The notes: generated from the letters alone by a model not told the origin. A DNA stretch of 64,000 nt from an uncultured Dokdonia sp. (GCF_947492815.1 NZ_CANLOB010000019.1:1-64000), one strand, 5' to 3'; numbered from the stretch's first letter, positions 42,408 through 50,715 are shown. Program-made: numbers and translations.

Positions 42408-43805
42408 TTAAATCTCTTCAGCAAGTTCTAGTGCCTTTGTTAAAGCACCTAATTTGTTATATACTTCTTGTAATTCTTTTTCGGGGTCACTTCCAGATAC
42501 TATTCCGGCACCTGCTTGATAATGTAATGCGTGATTTTTACTCAAAAATGAACGAATAATAATGGCATGATTAAAATTGCCATTAAAGTCCATAAAACCG
42601 ATAGCACCTCCATAAAAAGTACGATTGCGATTTTCATACTTTTCTAGTAATTGCATCGCCATATGTTTAGGAGCACCACTTAAGGTTCCTGCAGGAAATG
42701 TATCTGCTACCACTTGTAATGTACTTGAGGAATCATGTTTATGAGCAGTTACTTTACTTACTAGGTGTATGACATGTGAGAAAAACTGGACTTCTCTATA
42801 CGTCTCTACTTGAACGCCATGGCCATTTCTTGAAAGATCATTACGAGCAAGATCTACTAGCATTACATGTTCACTATTTTCTTTTTCGTCTACAGCAAGC
42901 TCTTTGGCAAGTTGTGCATCTTGCTCATCATTTCCAGTACGTTTAAAAGTTCCTGCGATAGGATGAATCTCCGCTTTTCCTTCACTTACAATAAGTTGTG
43001 CTTCTGGAGAAGATCCAAATATTTTAAAATCTCCATAATCAAAGTAGAATAAGTAAGGAGAAGGATTTACACTACGTAACGCTCTATATACATTAAATTC
43101 ATCTCCTTTAAATTGCTGAGAGAATCGTTTGCTAGGTACAATTTGAAAAACATCACCGCGCTGACAGTGTTTTTTGCAAGTTTCTACTAAGTCTTTAAAT
43201 TCTTGATCAGAGATATTGGTGTTAACAGTGCCTTCTCTATTAAAATTATACTCAGCGAAGTTTTTAACTTTTAGTAATTGCTCTATCTGCGCAATATTAT
43301 TTTCTTCTTCTGTAGTATGACAAAAGATGTAGGCTTCATTATTAAAATGATTGATGGCAATGATATTTTGATATACGGCATAATATATATCAGGAATTGC
43401 TAAATCCTGTTCTTTTTTAGTGATTTCTATATCTTCAAAGAAATGAACAGCATCATACGATAAGTATCCAAAAAGGCCATTATTTATGAATTTAAAATCA
43501 GATGATTCTGATGAGAATGCTTTCGCGAAAGCGTCCAAAATACCCACAACATCAGTTTCAGGAGTGATTTCTTGTATTGTTTTATTGCCATCGGGAAATT
43601 GTTGTACAATTTGGTCACGATCTACTTTTATAGAAGCAATAGGGTTGCAACAGATATAGCTAAAACTATTATCATTGGCATGGTAATCACTACTCTCTAG
43701 TAGTAAACTATTAGGAAAACGATCTCGCAAGCGCAAGTATACAGATACAGGTGTAATAGTATCTGCAAGTAGTTTTTTTGAGTATGTTTTTAATATGTAT
43801 GTCAT
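42408..43805 (-). CDS. trpE: Anthranilate synthase component I
   Basis: The 465-residue protein makes anthranilate from chorismate. The chorismate-binding half shows VFQIVPSKRFSQQFKGDEF, the PSPYLFYFDYGDFKIFGSSP block, IHPIAGTFKRTGNDEQDAQL, EHVMLVDLARNDLSRN and FPAGTLSGAPKHMAMQLL. The feedback region near residue 39 contains LLESSDYH (typical LLES). The GC palindrome at 43519-43533 encodes Asp-Ala-Phe-Ala-Lys-Ala. It is the first enzyme gene of the operon and lies behind the leader and terminator at 43828-43938. Confidence 0.96.
   Translation of the reverse strand: MTYILKTYSKKLLADTITPVSVYLRLRDRFPNSLLLESSDYHANDNSFSYICCNPIASIKVDRDQIVQQFPDGNKTIQEITPETDVVGILDAFAKAFSSESSDFKFINNGLFGYLSYDAVHFFEDIEITKKEQDLAIPDIYYAVYQNIIAINHFNNEAYIFCHTTEEENNIAQIEQLLKVKNFAEYNFNREGTVNTNISDQEFKDLVETCKKHCQRGDVFQIVPSKRFSQQFKGDEFNVYRALRSVNPSPYLFYFDYGDFKIFGSSPEAQLIVSEGKAEIHPIAGTFKRTGNDEQDAQLAKELAVDEKENSEHVMLVDLARNDLSRNGHGVQVETYREVQFFSHVIHLVSKVTAHKHDSSSTLQVVADTFPAGTLSGAPKHMAMQLLEKYENRNRTFYGGAIGFMDFNGNFNHAIIIRSFLSKNHALHYQAGAGIVSGSDPEKELQEVYNKLGALTKALELAEEI
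43519..43533. repeat. GC palindrome GCTTTCGCGAAAGCG inside trpE
   Basis: 15-base copy read as Ala-Phe-Ala-Lys-Ala. Confidence 0.85.
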
Positions 43806-43827
43806 TGCATATTCTTTTGTAAAAATG

Positions 43828-43854
43828 AAAAAGCCTGTCGTAAGACAGGCTTTT
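43828..43854 (-). terminator. trp attenuator-type terminator
   Basis: On the minus strand AAAAGCCTGTC and GACAGGCTTTTT form a strong stem with a four-base loop and a T-rich tail. It stands between the Trp-rich leader peptide and trpE, the position of an attenuator. Confidence 0.8.
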
Positions 43855-43881
43855 AATATATGTTAAATACATAGGAGCTTC

Positions 43882-43938
43882 TTACGATAACGTTAGTTTC
43901 GTATTCCACCACCAAGTATGTACTGTATTGTTTTTCAT
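43882..43938 (-). CDS. trpL: trp operon leader peptide with three tandem Trp codons
   Basis: The 18-codon frame MKNNTVHTWWWNTKLTLS begins at 43938 and stops at 43882. Three consecutive TGG codons in such a short frame directly before an attenuator-like terminator and trpE are the hallmark of ribosome-mediated attenuation: stalling at Trp codons when charged tRNA-Trp is scarce should prevent the terminator from forming. An upstream terminator of the neighbouring YceI gene (43971-44017) marks the boundary, so the trp promoter should lie within about 30 bases upstream of this frame; a partial match TATATTTA is there. The antiterminator pairing was not worked out. Confidence 0.85.
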   Translation of the reverse strand: MKNNTVHTWWWNTKLTLS

Positions 43939-43970
43939 TCTGAGTGTAAATATAGGAAGCTGTTTTAAAT

Positions 43971-44017
43971 AAAAAAAGCCTTGATGCTAAATTTTGACAA
44001 ATAGTCTCAAGGCTTTT
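43971..44017 (-). terminator. Terminator of the YceI gene
   Basis: AAAAAGCCTTGA and TCAAGGCTTTTT pair around a 20-base loop, 20 bases after the YceI stop. It isolates the trp leader from the upstream gene. Confidence 0.8.
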
Positions 44018-44038
44018 TCAGTCCTTACATTAAAAGGA

Positions 44039-44605
44039 TTAAAAATTTAATGTCACATCAAGTTCAAATTCATCATTGATAGCTTTGTCTTTTAAGTTAT
44101 CAAAGAAACTTCCTGATCCATATGTAATTCCATGCTTTGTACGATCTATAGATAATTTAGTTGTAGCCTTATTACCATAAACGCTTATACGTAGTCTAAT
44201 ACTTTGAGTAATTCCTTTAATAGTCATATTGCCTACAGTACTATATACATTTCCATTTTGTACAACATCTGTGATTGTAAATGTAGCTGTAGGATGTGCA
44301 GTTGTGCCAAAGAAATCTTTTGACTTTAAGTGTCCTTCTAATTTTTCTTTTCCTTTTCCAGCTTCTAAGTCTGTTACTTGTAATGAGGTCATATTTATTG
44401 TAAAACTTCCTCCTACAAGCTTGTCACCTTCCATGATAAGTGTGCCGTCTTGTAGATCAATAGTACCTGTATGTGATCCAGTTACTTTTTTTCCTGTCCA
44501 AATGATTTTTGATTCTTTTACTTTTATTTCTTTTTTAATTGGGTTTGTAGCAAAAGCTCCAGTTACGATAAGTGCTAAAATTGCTGTAAATAATTTAGTT
44601 TTCAT
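44039..44605 (-). CDS. YceI-family periplasmic protein
   Basis: The 188-residue protein has a signal peptide (MKTKLFTAILALIVTGAFAT) and the lipocalin-like YceI barrel: KIIWTGKKVTGSHTGTID, GGSFTINMTSLQVTDLE, LKSKDFFGTTAHPTATFTIT, GNMTIKGITQSIRL and FELDVTLNF at the end. Members bind polyisoprenoid or amide lipids in the periplasm. It stands 18 bases downstream of the MarR gene and is probably regulated by it. Confidence 0.9.
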   Translation of the reverse strand: MKTKLFTAILALIVTGAFATNPIKKEIKVKESKIIWTGKKVTGSHTGTIDLQDGTLIMEGDKLVGGSFTINMTSLQVTDLEAGKGKEKLEGHLKSKDFFGTTAHPTATFTITDVVQNGNVYSTVGNMTIKGITQSIRLRISVYGNKATTKLSIDRTKHGITYGSGSFFDNLKDKAINDEFELDVTLNF

Positions 44606-44623
44606 TTTTTTTGATTTTAATAT

Positions 44624-45073
44624 TTATTGTCTGAGTTTGTTGAGTAGTTTATTGAGTATCTCAAGCTCATTGTCGTTTAATTGTTTTGTTACTTTCTTTT
44701 CTGCACTATTTATAATAGGATCTATAGTATCTAAAAGAGTCAGTCCTTTTTGTGTAATTGTGATTTCAACTTTTCTTCGATTGCTAGGACAGGTAATACG
44801 TTCGGTATATCCTTTGGTAATTAGTTTATCTACAAGTCTTGTTGTGTTACTTGTCTTAGCAACCATTCTAGAGTTAATCGTAGAGAGATTTGCAGGTTGG
44901 TCATCTTGGCCTCTTAAGATACGAAGCACATTAAATTGTTGTAAGGATATGTCAAAAGGTTTTATAGCTTCAGTGATCATATCATTGGCCCAATTTGCTG
45001 AATATAAAAGATTAATAGTCAGCTTTCGCGAAAGCGGTAATGTCTTAGCTTGAATGATTTCTTCTATTGTCAT
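44624..45073 (-). CDS. MarR-family transcription regulator
   Basis: From ATG 45073 (MTIEEIIQAKTLPL) the protein has about 149 residues with the MarR winged helix: FNVLRILRGQDDQPANLSTI, SRMVAKTSNTTRLVDKLITK (recognition helix), the GYTERITCPSNRRKVEITIT wing and a C-terminal dimerisation helix. The frame is open to 45154, but a TACATTTG promoter element at 45091-45098 makes the inner ATG the likely start. A GC palindrome at 45022-45035 encodes Leu-Ser-Arg-Lys here, another frame than in the other genes. Confidence 0.85.
   Translation of the reverse strand: MTIEEIIQAKTLPLSRKLTINLLYSANWANDMITEAIKPFDISLQQFNVLRILRGQDDQPANLSTINSRMVAKTSNTTRLVDKLITKGYTERITCPSNRRKVEITITQKGLTLLDTIDPIINSAEKKVTKQLNDNELEILNKLLNKLRQ
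45022..45035. repeat. GC palindrome GCTTTCGCGAAAGC inside the MarR gene
   Basis: Perfect 14-base copy read in the frame that gives Leu-Ser-Arg-Lys. Confidence 0.85.
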
Positions 45074-45090
45074 TACAATATTTGTGTATA

Positions 45091-45098
45091 CAAATGTA
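45091..45098 (-). promoter_or_regulatory. Candidate -7 promoter element of the MarR gene
   Basis: TACATTTG on the minus strand matches TAnnTTTG, 17 bases before the preferred ATG. Confidence 0.4.
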
Positions 45099-45210
45099 AA
45101 GTATTCTTCATTTCTATTTGGATTATTTAACAATTTTTTAAAAATTTGAAGCATTAGACAAACTAAATCAACAATTTTTTAACGTATAACTCCCAAAGTT
45201 TGTTAATAGC

Positions 45211-45242
45211 TTGAAGGGAGTACAAACTGTATTATATTTTTG
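45211..45242 (+). promoter_or_regulatory. Promoter of the TlpA-type gene
   Basis: TTG at 45211-45213 and TATTTTTG at 45235-45242 are separated by 21 bases, matching the Bacteroidota TTG/TAnnTTTG consensus. The ATG follows at 45248, so the transcript would be nearly leaderless. Confidence 0.6.
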
Positions 45243-45247
45243 TAGTG

Positions 45248-45754
45248 ATGAAATTTTATGCATTTATAGGAATATTACTTTTAATAAGTTGTAAGGGTGG
45301 AAATCCAGAAATTGTTTCTTTTGAAGATTTAAAAGAAGATATGTCTTTTGTAACGATAGATTATGAGGGATTGGAAGACTATTTAGAAGCTTCTGAAGCA
45401 GCAGTACATGTGGTAAATTTTTGGGCTACTTGGTGTCAACCATGTGTTAAAGAATTACCTCATTTTGAAGAATTGAGAGCAACTTATGGTACCAAGGATG
45501 TAAAGGTGATTCTAGTAAGTTTAGATTTTCCTGATCAGATAGAACGTCTCACTCATTTTATAGAAAAGCGGAATATTCAATCAGAAGTAGTATTTTTAGA
45601 CGATGGGGATGGTAATAGTTGGATTCCAAAAGTAGATGCTACTTGGTCAGGTGCAATTCCTGCAACGATTATGTATAATGATGAAAAACGTTCTTTTCAT
45701 GAGCGATCTTTCACCTATGAAATGCTAGAAAAAGAGCTTAAATTATTTTTATGA
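45248..45754 (+). CDS. TlpA-type thiol-disulfide oxidoreductase, lipoprotein
   Basis: The product (MKFYAFIGILLLISCKGG) has a lipoprotein signal and a thioredoxin fold with the active site FWATWCQPCVKELPHFEEL (CxxC, near residue 62). SGAIPATIMYND is the cis-Pro loop. It should reduce or shuffle disulfides in the periplasm. A GTG three bases before the ATG is also possible. It overlaps the next redoxin gene by four bases and heads a redox/sulfur gene cluster. Confidence 0.9.
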   Translation: MKFYAFIGILLLISCKGGNPEIVSFEDLKEDMSFVTIDYEGLEDYLEASEAAVHVVNFWATWCQPCVKELPHFEELRATYGTKDVKVILVSLDFPDQIERLTHFIEKRNIQSEVVFLDDGDGNSWIPKVDATWSGAIPATIMYNDEKRSFHERSFTYEMLEKELKLFL

Positions 45755-46380
45755 AAACATTAAAAATTTTAACTGCTATTGCTGTGGTTGTGATTTTATC
45801 GGCTTTTGTCGTAAGATCTATCAATCCCAATAAAGTAGGTGGTAACGGTTATGGTATAGGAGATATCGCAAAAGATATTTCTTTAAAAAATATAGATGGG
45901 AAAATGGTTTCCTATTCAGATTATGCAGATGCCAAAGGGTTTATTGTCATTTTTACGTGCAATACCTGTCCTTTCTCGGTTGCTAATGAAGACCGTATTA
46001 TTGCATTAGATATGAAGTATAAAAATGTAGGATATCCTGTAATAGCTATTAACCCGAATAATCCAGAGATGAAACCTGGAGATAGTTTTAATGCAATGCA
46101 ACAACGTGCTAAAGAAAAAGGGTTTACATTTCCATATCTTTTTGATGAAGGCCAAAAAGTGTTTCCTGTATATGGAGCTACAAAAACACCTCATGTATAT
46201 TTACTTCAAAAAACTGAAAAGGGTAATGAGGTAAAGTATATAGGCGCTATTGATGATAACTCAAGAAATGCTAATGCAGTAAAAGTAAAGTATCTTGAAA
46301 ATGCTGTGGATGCGTTGCTTTCTGGTAAAACGATCGAAATAACAGAAACAAAAGCGATAGGTTGCTCTATAAAAGCATAA
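45751..46380 (+). CDS. Exported redoxin (AhpC/TSA-like) protein
   Basis: The 209-residue protein has an N-terminal signal/anchor (LKILTAIAVVVILSAFVV), then a thioredoxin-like domain with FIVIFTCNTCPFSVANEDRI (CxxCP, about residue 71), INPNNPEMKPGDSFNAMQQR, and cis-Pro region YGATKTPHVYLLQ. This subgroup is usually called thioredoxin family/AhpC-TSA protein in flavobacteria. It is translationally coupled to the TlpA-type gene and precedes a clear terminator at 46405-46440. Confidence 0.87.
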   Translation: MKTLKILTAIAVVVILSAFVVRSINPNKVGGNGYGIGDIAKDISLKNIDGKMVSYSDYADAKGFIVIFTCNTCPFSVANEDRIIALDMKYKNVGYPVIAINPNNPEMKPGDSFNAMQQRAKEKGFTFPYLFDEGQKVFPVYGATKTPHVYLLQKTEKGNEVKYIGAIDDNSRNANAVKVKYLENAVDALLSGKTIEITETKAIGCSIKA

Positions 46381-46404
46381 CACCTTATTATTTTACAATA
46401 CATA

Positions 46405-46440
46405 CAAAAAATCGAAACTTAATCAAGTTTCGATTTTTTG
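46405..46440. terminator. Terminator after the redoxin gene
   Basis: CAAAAAATCGAAACTT pairs with AAGTTTCGATTTTTTG around a four-base loop. Symmetric A and T runs would allow either direction. Confidence 0.9.
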
Positions 46441-46469
46441 TATCTCCCTATATTATTTCCTTAAATTTG
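46438..46469 (+). promoter_or_regulatory. Promoter of the MBL-rhodanese gene
   Basis: TTG at 46438-46440 and TAAATTTG at 46462-46469 are 21 bases apart, a full match to the Bacteroidota consensus. The start codon follows 13 bases later. The TTG overlaps the 3' arm of the preceding terminator. Confidence 0.65.
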
Positions 46470-46482
46470 CAACAAACTACAG

Positions 46483-47877
46483 ATGCTTATGATCTTAGAA
46501 CAGATGTATACAAAATGCTTAGCCCAAGGAGCTTATTTTATAAGTTCTCAAGGAGAAGCTATTATTATAGATCCTTTACGAGAAGTACAACCTTATCTTG
46601 ATCTCGCAAAAGAACATGAAAGTACTATTAAATATGTGTTTCTTACTCATTTTCATGCAGACTTTGTAAGTGGTCAGGTAGACTTAGCAAAAGCTACAGG
46701 AGCTACTGTTGTACTTGGACCTAATGCAAAAGCAGGTTACGATTATCACAGTGCAAAAGACGGTGAGGTTTTTCAAATAGGAACTCTTCAAATGGAGGTT
46801 ATCCATACACCTGGTCATACTATGGAATCGACTTGTTACTTATTGCGAAGTGAAGAAGGAAAAGAGGAAGCTCTTTTTACAGGAGATACTTTGTTTATAG
46901 GTGATGTAGGACGTCCAGATCTTGCTGCAAAATCAGACTTGACTAAAGAAGATTTAGCAGGGCATTTATATGATAGCTTACATAACCGTATCATGCCGCT
47001 TTCAGATGATATTATTGTCTATCCAGCGCATGGGGCTGGTTCTGCTTGTGGTAAGAATATGAGTAGTCAGACAAGTGATACGTTAGGCAATCAAAAAGAA
47101 ACCAATTATGCGTTTAAGTTAAATAGAGAAGATTTTATCAAAGAATTAATTACTGGATTAAATGCGCCTCCTAGTTATTTTCCTGAGAATGTAGCTATGA
47201 ATAAACGTATTAATACAGACTTTGATACCATTATAAAAAGAGGTACAACACCTCTTTCAGTTACTGCATTTGAGACATTAGCATTGCAAGGGGATATGTT
47301 GGTGCTAGATACAAGAAGTGTTTCCGCTTTCGCGAAAGCGTCTCTGCCAGGAGCATGGTTTATAGGACTAAGTGGGCAGTTTGCGCCGTGGGTTGGAGCT
47401 ATGGTAAAAGATATCAATCAAAAAATTATAGTTCTAGCTGAAGAAGGTAAAGAAGAAGAGGTAGCGACCCGTCTTTCTAGAGTAGGATATGACCATAGTT
47501 TAGGATACCTTGAAGGAGGCGTAGAAGCTTGGATTGAAGCAGGAAAAGAAACTGTGAGCATACAAGAAGTTACCGCACAAGAGTTTGTAGATGGACTCTC
47601 CAATGGTAGTATTGCTTACCCAGTAGATGTACGTAAAGATGGAGAGTTTACAACAAGCCATATTGCAGGAATATCACATATGCCTTTAGATGATGTACAT
47701 ACTAATAGTAAGGATTTAGATCCTTCAAAGACGTATCATGTACATTGTGCTGGAGGATATAGGTCTTTGATATATGCATCTATTGCACGATCTCAGGGAA
47801 TTGAGATGGTAAATGTATTAGGTGGATACGGTGCTATTAAAAAAACAGAATTAGGAACTATTAAATTAACAGAATGA
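46483..47877 (+). CDS. Persulfide-dioxygenase-like metallo-beta-lactamase fused to tandem rhodanese domains
   Basis: The 464-residue protein has an MBL domain (about 1-250) with VFLTHFHADFVSG, IHTPGHTMESTCYLL, FTGDTLFIGDVGRPDLA and VYPAHGAGSACGKNMS, the ETHE1-type signature for glutathione-persulfide oxidation. A first rhodanese domain (about 255-350) lacks the active Cys (IIVLAEEGKEEEV at that place); the second (365-464) has it in YHVHCAGGYRSLIYAS. It likely converts persulfide sulfur in the cytoplasm. A GC palindrome at 47325-47340 encodes Ser-Ala-Phe-Ala-Lys-Ala in the inactive rhodanese. Start could be ATG 46483 or 46489. Confidence 0.9.
   Translation: MLMILEQMYTKCLAQGAYFISSQGEAIIIDPLREVQPYLDLAKEHESTIKYVFLTHFHADFVSGQVDLAKATGATVVLGPNAKAGYDYHSAKDGEVFQIGTLQMEVIHTPGHTMESTCYLLRSEEGKEEALFTGDTLFIGDVGRPDLAAKSDLTKEDLAGHLYDSLHNRIMPLSDDIIVYPAHGAGSACGKNMSSQTSDTLGNQKETNYAFKLNREDFIKELITGLNAPPSYFPENVAMNKRINTDFDTIIKRGTTPLSVTAFETLALQGDMLVLDTRSVSAFAKASLPGAWFIGLSGQFAPWVGAMVKDINQKIIVLAEEGKEEEVATRLSRVGYDHSLGYLEGGVEAWIEAGKETVSIQEVTAQEFVDGLSNGSIAYPVDVRKDGEFTTSHIAGISHMPLDDVHTNSKDLDPSKTYHVHCAGGYRSLIYASIARSQGIEMVNVLGGYGAIKKTELGTIKLTE
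47325..47340. repeat. GC palindrome CGCTTTCGCGAAAGCG inside the MBL-rhodanese gene
   Basis: Perfect 16-base copy read as Ser-Ala-Phe-Ala-Lys-Ala. Confidence 0.85.
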
Positions 47878-48179
47878 AAGATATAACAGTAGAAGAGTGG
47901 AAATCACAAATCGCAACCGATGATAATGCAGTGATTTTAGATGTTCGTACACAGGACGAAGTAGATGAAGGGGCACTGGAGAATGCACATCATATCGATA
48001 TTTTTTTAGGACAAGGATTTATAGACGAGGTAAAAAAATTAGATACAGATAAGAATTATTATATTTATTGTCGTTCAGGAAATCGTAGTGGCCAAGCATG
48101 TGCTATTATGGGACAGCTAGGTTTTGAAAACACTTACAATATGCTAGGTGGTTACATGGCTTGGGAAGAAGAATTATAA
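47874..48179 (+). CDS. Single-domain rhodanese
   Basis: The 101-residue cytoplasmic protein has the rhodanese fold with VILDVRTQDEVDEGALENA and the active loop YYIYCRSGNRSGQACAIM (Cys about residue 65). It overlaps the MBL-rhodanese gene by four bases and precedes a second rhodanese. Such proteins carry persulfide sulfur between enzymes. Confidence 0.9.
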   Translation: MKDITVEEWKSQIATDDNAVILDVRTQDEVDEGALENAHHIDIFLGQGFIDEVKKLDTDKNYYIYCRSGNRSGQACAIMGQLGFENTYNMLGGYMAWEEEL

Positions 48180-48189
48180 AATAAATCAT

Positions 48190-48573
48190 ATGCGCTTTTT
48201 AGTATCTATATGTCTTTTAATGGTAATTGTAGCTTGTAAGGAAAAAGCTATAACTCCGCGGGTTGAAGTTATTTCTGTTCAAGAAATGAAAGAAGTTCTT
48301 AGAGCAGAATCTGTACAGCTTATAGATGTTCGAACGCGTAATGAGTATGCTTCTAATCATATCAAGAATGCAAAAAACATCGTATATCAAGGTGAAGATT
48401 GGGAAGAGCAAATTGCAACATTAGATAAAGAAAAGCCTGTGTATGTATATTGCCAAAAAGGCGGTAGAAGTGCAAAATGTGCATCTTTATTAGAAGAAGC
48501 AGGTTTCCAAAAAGTATATGATTTAGAAGGAGGAATCTCTCAATGGATAGCTCAAGGAAATCAAGTAGATTGA
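48190..48573 (+). CDS. Rhodanese lipoprotein
   Basis: From ATG 48190 (MRFLVSICLLMVIVACKEK) the protein has a lipoprotein signal and a rhodanese domain: VQLIDVRTRNEYASNHIKNA and active loop VYVYCQKGGRSAKCASLL. It should act in the periplasm, unlike its cytoplasmic neighbour. The frame is open from 48148 but that would overlap the previous gene. A terminator at 48603-48635 ends the cluster. Confidence 0.88.
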   Translation: MRFLVSICLLMVIVACKEKAITPRVEVISVQEMKEVLRAESVQLIDVRTRNEYASNHIKNAKNIVYQGEDWEEQIATLDKEKPVYVYCQKGGRSAKCASLLEEAGFQKVYDLEGGISQWIAQGNQVD

Positions 48574-48602
48574 TCTCTTCCTTAGAAGAAATAATACATA
48601 CT

Positions 48603-48635
48603 AAAAAAGCGTGCCATTAGAGCACGCTTTTTTTT
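48603..48635. terminator. Terminator of the rhodanese cluster
   Basis: AAAAAAGCGTGC and GCACGCTTTTTTTT pair around a seven-base loop. It separates the convergent rhodanese and ASPIC-protein genes and may serve both. Confidence 0.9.
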
Positions 48636-48653
48636 AGAATAAAATTATTGATT

Positions 48654-50699
48654 TTACTTTTTCAAAAATTGTTGTACATAGGTTTTATTATCCTGTAGAA
48701 TTCGTATAAAATAATTTCCTGTAGCTAGATTACTAACATCAATTATTGTGGTGTTTTCAAGCCTAGCATTCAATACACGTTTTCCATCTACAGTAAATAC
48801 AGAGTAGATAGCATTGTTTAATTCAATAGGTGTTTCTAGGTTAATCACATTTTCAGCTGGGTTTGGAAATACTTTTAAATCATTTCCTGTAATATCATCT
48901 ACTCCTAGATTTTCATCTTCAAATATAACGAGTGTATCATTGATGTCTGGATCTTCAACTACCGTAATGATTCCGGATGGCCAGTGTACTGTTACTGTTT
49001 CTATTTCTTCATCTTGACCAAGACCGAAGTGAGTGTTAAGTGAACTCATATATCTGAAACCTTCACCACTTCTTACATCTCTAATTTGAGTTCCTAGTCC
49101 AGGAGAAACTATTTCTACACGAGCTCCAATACCGTTTAGGTTGCTTTCATCACCTACGGTTACAATTTTAATCCAGTTATTATCATTCCCATCATTTAAG
49201 AAAAGTCCGTTACTGAAAATATCAAGGAATCCATCGTTATTTGCATCGCCTATAGCGCCACTTTGCGGAACTGTTTGTGTAATTGTTTCAAAAGATAAGC
49301 CGTCGCCACCATTTAAAAGAATTTGACCATTAGAAAAAATATCTAGATGTCCATCATTATCAAAATCAGCAGGTGCATTTTCAATTCCTAAAGGTGTATT
49401 AGATAAATCTACAGAGCCAGAAATATCTGTGAATGTACCATCACCATTGTTACGCATATATTTTGTAGGTCCATCAGATGTAGAACTTGCCCCTATATAA
49501 CCATCCATATCTCCATCATTATCGTAATCACCCCAAGCAGATGACCATGTTTGTACTGGATCGGCTAGATTTACGCCTGAATCTCCAGCTATATTTGTAA
49601 AAGTATTGTCTCCGTTATTTCTATGGAGTTCATTGATTTTAGCATCTGTATTTCCTCCTCTACATTTTGCGATAAATAGATCCATATCACGATCATTATC
49701 ATAATCAATCCACACGGTTCCATAATTTCCTCCATTAGTCACAAGTCCTAACCCAGAAGGAATTCCATCTGGATCTGCTCCTTGGTAGAAGGTAAGGTTT
49801 CCGTCACCATCATTTATATAATATACATTAGGCGCAATATCATGGCATACAAATGCATCTAAGTGTCCATCATTATTTAGATCTACAAAATTAGAACGTT
49901 GCGAAAACACAAATTCAGGTCCAGATATTTCAGTATAAGCTGTACCATCATCATTAGCCATCATAAAGGTAACTCCGCTACCGCCTCCATATAAAAGATC
50001 GTTATATCCATTACTATCAATATCTCCAGCGGCAAGACTCCATGAAGGTGTGTTATCTGCATTTGTAGTGGTAATATTTACGGTATTAAATCCACCAGTT
50101 TCTAGTTGATAATTGATATTTATATTACTAGCTGATACAGAAACTAAATCATCTAGATAGTCTCCATTCATATCTACCATAGCAATTCTAGAACCACTAG
50201 TAGTAGTGCTTTGTGCAGTAAATGTAAGTTGTCCCGGAGGTGGGGCATCTGCTTCACTAATTTCAAAATCAAAACCGGCTGAAGACCATCTGTTATCCCA
50301 AGCAATGTAATAGGACTCTCCTGCTATTGCTTGAAATGAGGCTACAGATAAAAATCCGTTTCCAACATTTCCTGCATCATCATCTCCTACAATACAATTT
50401 AGATTTCCGCAATTGCCTGAGTAAACCTGTACACGAGTATCACCTCCTGAATTTACTTCTAGATCTGAAGTGACAGTAACAAATACATCATCGCCAGCTG
50501 GGGCAGTGTATATGTACCATTCTCCATTACCCGCTTGATCTGTTGTTTCTGTAGTACATACAGGTGTTGGGGCTTCTCCATCAATACCATCGACAGTATA
50601 GGTTCCTACTGTTACAGGAACAGCATTTGCGCAATCTTGTTGGGCATGCATACCAAGCGGTATACATAACAATGAGGTGTAGAGTAGTAGTTTTTTCAT
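48654..50699 (-). CDS. Type IX secreted ASPIC/FG-GAP repeat protein
   Basis: The 681-residue protein has a signal peptide (MKKLLLYTSLLCIPLGMHAQ), an N-terminal carbohydrate-binding-like domain to about 155, and then calcium-type FG-GAP repeats: MVDMNGDYLDDLVSV, NDGHLDAFVCHD, DYDNDRDMDLFIAK, DYDNDGDMDGYIG, DFDNDGHLDIFSNG. An ASPIC/UnbV domain follows (GIGARVEIVSPGLGTQIRDV and THFGLGQDEEIETVTVHWPS), then a type A Por sorting domain (LKVFPNPAENVINLE). It is a surface protein, probably binding ligands in a propeller. It follows the diheme cytochrome gene by 16 bases. Confidence 0.88.
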   Translation of the reverse strand: MKKLLLYTSLLCIPLGMHAQQDCANAVPVTVGTYTVDGIDGEAPTPVCTTETTDQAGNGEWYIYTAPAGDDVFVTVTSDLEVNSGGDTRVQVYSGNCGNLNCIVGDDDAGNVGNGFLSVASFQAIAGESYYIAWDNRWSSAGFDFEISEADAPPPGQLTFTAQSTTTSGSRIAMVDMNGDYLDDLVSVSASNININYQLETGGFNTVNITTTNADNTPSWSLAAGDIDSNGYNDLLYGGGSGVTFMMANDDGTAYTEISGPEFVFSQRSNFVDLNNDGHLDAFVCHDIAPNVYYINDGDGNLTFYQGADPDGIPSGLGLVTNGGNYGTVWIDYDNDRDMDLFIAKCRGGNTDAKINELHRNNGDNTFTNIAGDSGVNLADPVQTWSSAWGDYDNDGDMDGYIGASSTSDGPTKYMRNNGDGTFTDISGSVDLSNTPLGIENAPADFDNDGHLDIFSNGQILLNGGDGLSFETITQTVPQSGAIGDANNDGFLDIFSNGLFLNDGNDNNWIKIVTVGDESNLNGIGARVEIVSPGLGTQIRDVRSGEGFRYMSSLNTHFGLGQDEEIETVTVHWPSGIITVVEDPDINDTLVIFEDENLGVDDITGNDLKVFPNPAENVINLETPIELNNAIYSVFTVDGKRVLNARLENTTIIDVSNLATGNYFIRILQDNKTYVQQFLKK

Positions 50700-50715
50700 A
50701 ATTAGTTTAGTTAGT

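Noticed and set aside
44229..45053. Long 274-codon open frame opposite YceI and MarR
   Set aside because: It spans two real genes and their spacer in antisense; both sense genes have clear family motifs.
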